From the NCBI GenBank assembly GCA_949128115.1, contig OX421968.1, positions 26,396,377-26,460,376 on the forward strand: 64,000 nt of DNA, written 5' to 3'. Position 1 is the first letter of the stretch. Every line of letters starts with the position of its first letter. This stretch comes from Anaspis maculata (taxonomy: Eukaryota > Arthropoda > Insecta > Coleoptera > Scraptiidae). Position numbers and translations under genes: made by a program. The notes below the pieces were generated by a model. The model was not told the DNA's origin, made no database searches, and saw nothing but the letters and a program-made list of their open reading frames with translations. Positions 63,512 to 64,000 of this stretch are shown one piece after another.

Positions 63512-63743
63512 ATGTCCAGTCCGCGTCTCGACGCGCGTCAGACATATGCGTCAGTCACTTATAGATGTTTGTGTCCATGAAATGTCCGACAAATGCGTCT
63601 GTAATGCGTCAGACGCGTGCCCGATGAAAATACGGACGCGCGTCTGACACATGACAGACGCATTTGTCGGATATTTTATGGGTACAAACGTCTATAAGTG
63701 ACTGACGAGCGTCGACGCATGTGTCGAGATGCGGACTGGACAT
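63512..63743. repeat. GCGTC palindrome (232 bp)
   Basis: ATGTCCAGTCCGCGTCTCGA at the left mirrors TCGAGATGCGGACTGGACAT at the right. CAGTCACTTATAGA / TCTATAAGTGACTG, CGACAAATGCGTCTG / CAGACGCATTTGTCG and an inner GCGTCAGACGCGTG / CGCGCGTCTGAC continue the symmetry. Related words fill 7130-7375. Confidence 0.75.
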
Positions 63744-63847
63744 TTAGGACATGCGTCCGTGTTTTCGTCGGACACGCGTCTGACCCATGCGGACACATGC
63801 GTTGCGTCCATGAGGACGCATCATGGACACATTACAGACACATTGTT

Positions 63848-64000
63848 TGACGGGCCACAAGGTGGGTGGTGTCATTTGAAATTTTGAAGTTTGGGTGGGT
63901 GAGGGTGAGGGGAGTAAAGATAGAAATTCGCCAATGTATGTTTCACCCCTCCATATAAAAATAGACCTGTCCAAGCTCTTTTCAAAAAAATGAGGTAAAA
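63848..64000. mobile_element. Partial arm of the 13461-18465 DNA element family
   Basis: GGTGGGTGGTGTCATTTGAA, TTTGAAGTTTGGGTGGGTG, CCAATGTATGTTTCA and AGACCTGTCCAAGCTC match 18215-18400. The window ends inside it. Confidence 0.6.

Noticed and set aside
1..64000. CRISPR arrays, bacterial operons or prophage
   Set aside because: Repeats here are transposon-like or satellites; no Cas-like, phage or operon gene order. The sequence is eukaryotic.
1..64000. tRNA or rRNA genes
   Set aside because: No cloverleaf or B-box-plus-A-box pair was convincing by eye; a tRNA scan would be decisive.

Overview
The window reads as a gene-poor, AT-rich nuclear region of an arthropod, most likely an insect. The evidence is split coding exons with GT-AG borders, TACC/TAGG-rich spacer DNA, Jockey-, I- and RTE-like retrotransposons, many hAT, Tc1/mariner and MITE copies, and no bacterial-style gene packing. 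A hemipteran host is a guess from spacer texture only.

Host genes are few. A phospholipid scramblase gene on the + strand is well supported at 21552-22485. Two phase-compatible exons at 3193-3382 may be its 5' end, which would make an intron of about 18 kb filled with transposons. A short Cys-rich terminal exon with a poly(A) signal ends at 2237. Weaker single-exon candidates lie at 23167-23361 (-) and 61666-61812 (+). A possible three-exon 3' gene end lies at 52253-52738, inside a mobile element.

The rest is layered mobile DNA. 1-10 kb: palindromic MITEs, two hAT MITEs with exact 8-bp target duplications, and a 2.1-kb foldback with a Tc1 transposase fragment in its loop. 10-18.5 kb: an internally deleted non-LTR element, then a 5-kb TA-flanked DNA element carrying a Jockey element between 73-bp direct repeats. 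18.6-21.5 kb: hAT and palindromic MITEs and a triple-nested inverted-repeat element just upstream of the scramblase core exons. 27-28.7 kb: a 359-bp tandem duplication whose second unit holds an 852-bp hAT element.

The main structure is at 32.8-53.5 kb. A member of the same hAT family has its two ends, with identical 8-bp target duplications, 20.6 kb apart. Inside it lie (a) a TA-flanked long-inverted-repeat element, 33004-45688, holding an I-like retrotransposon, a MULE-like element and two satellite arrays, and (b) a 7.5-kb unit with CCCAGTAAACACAA inverted termini, 45884-53357. Unit (b) carries an R2-type reverse transcriptase with a restriction-like endonuclease, about 80-bp subrepeats, an apparently intact Tc1 transposon and spliced-looking exons. 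53.7-64 kb: an RTE-like element split by a piggyBac-like insertion, a decayed LINE, three more hAT elements (one holding three nested inverted-repeat elements), CAATTG minisatellites and a GCGTC palindrome.

Target duplications and empty sites give a relative order of insertion for much of this DNA. All calls are by eye; no alignment or database search was run.
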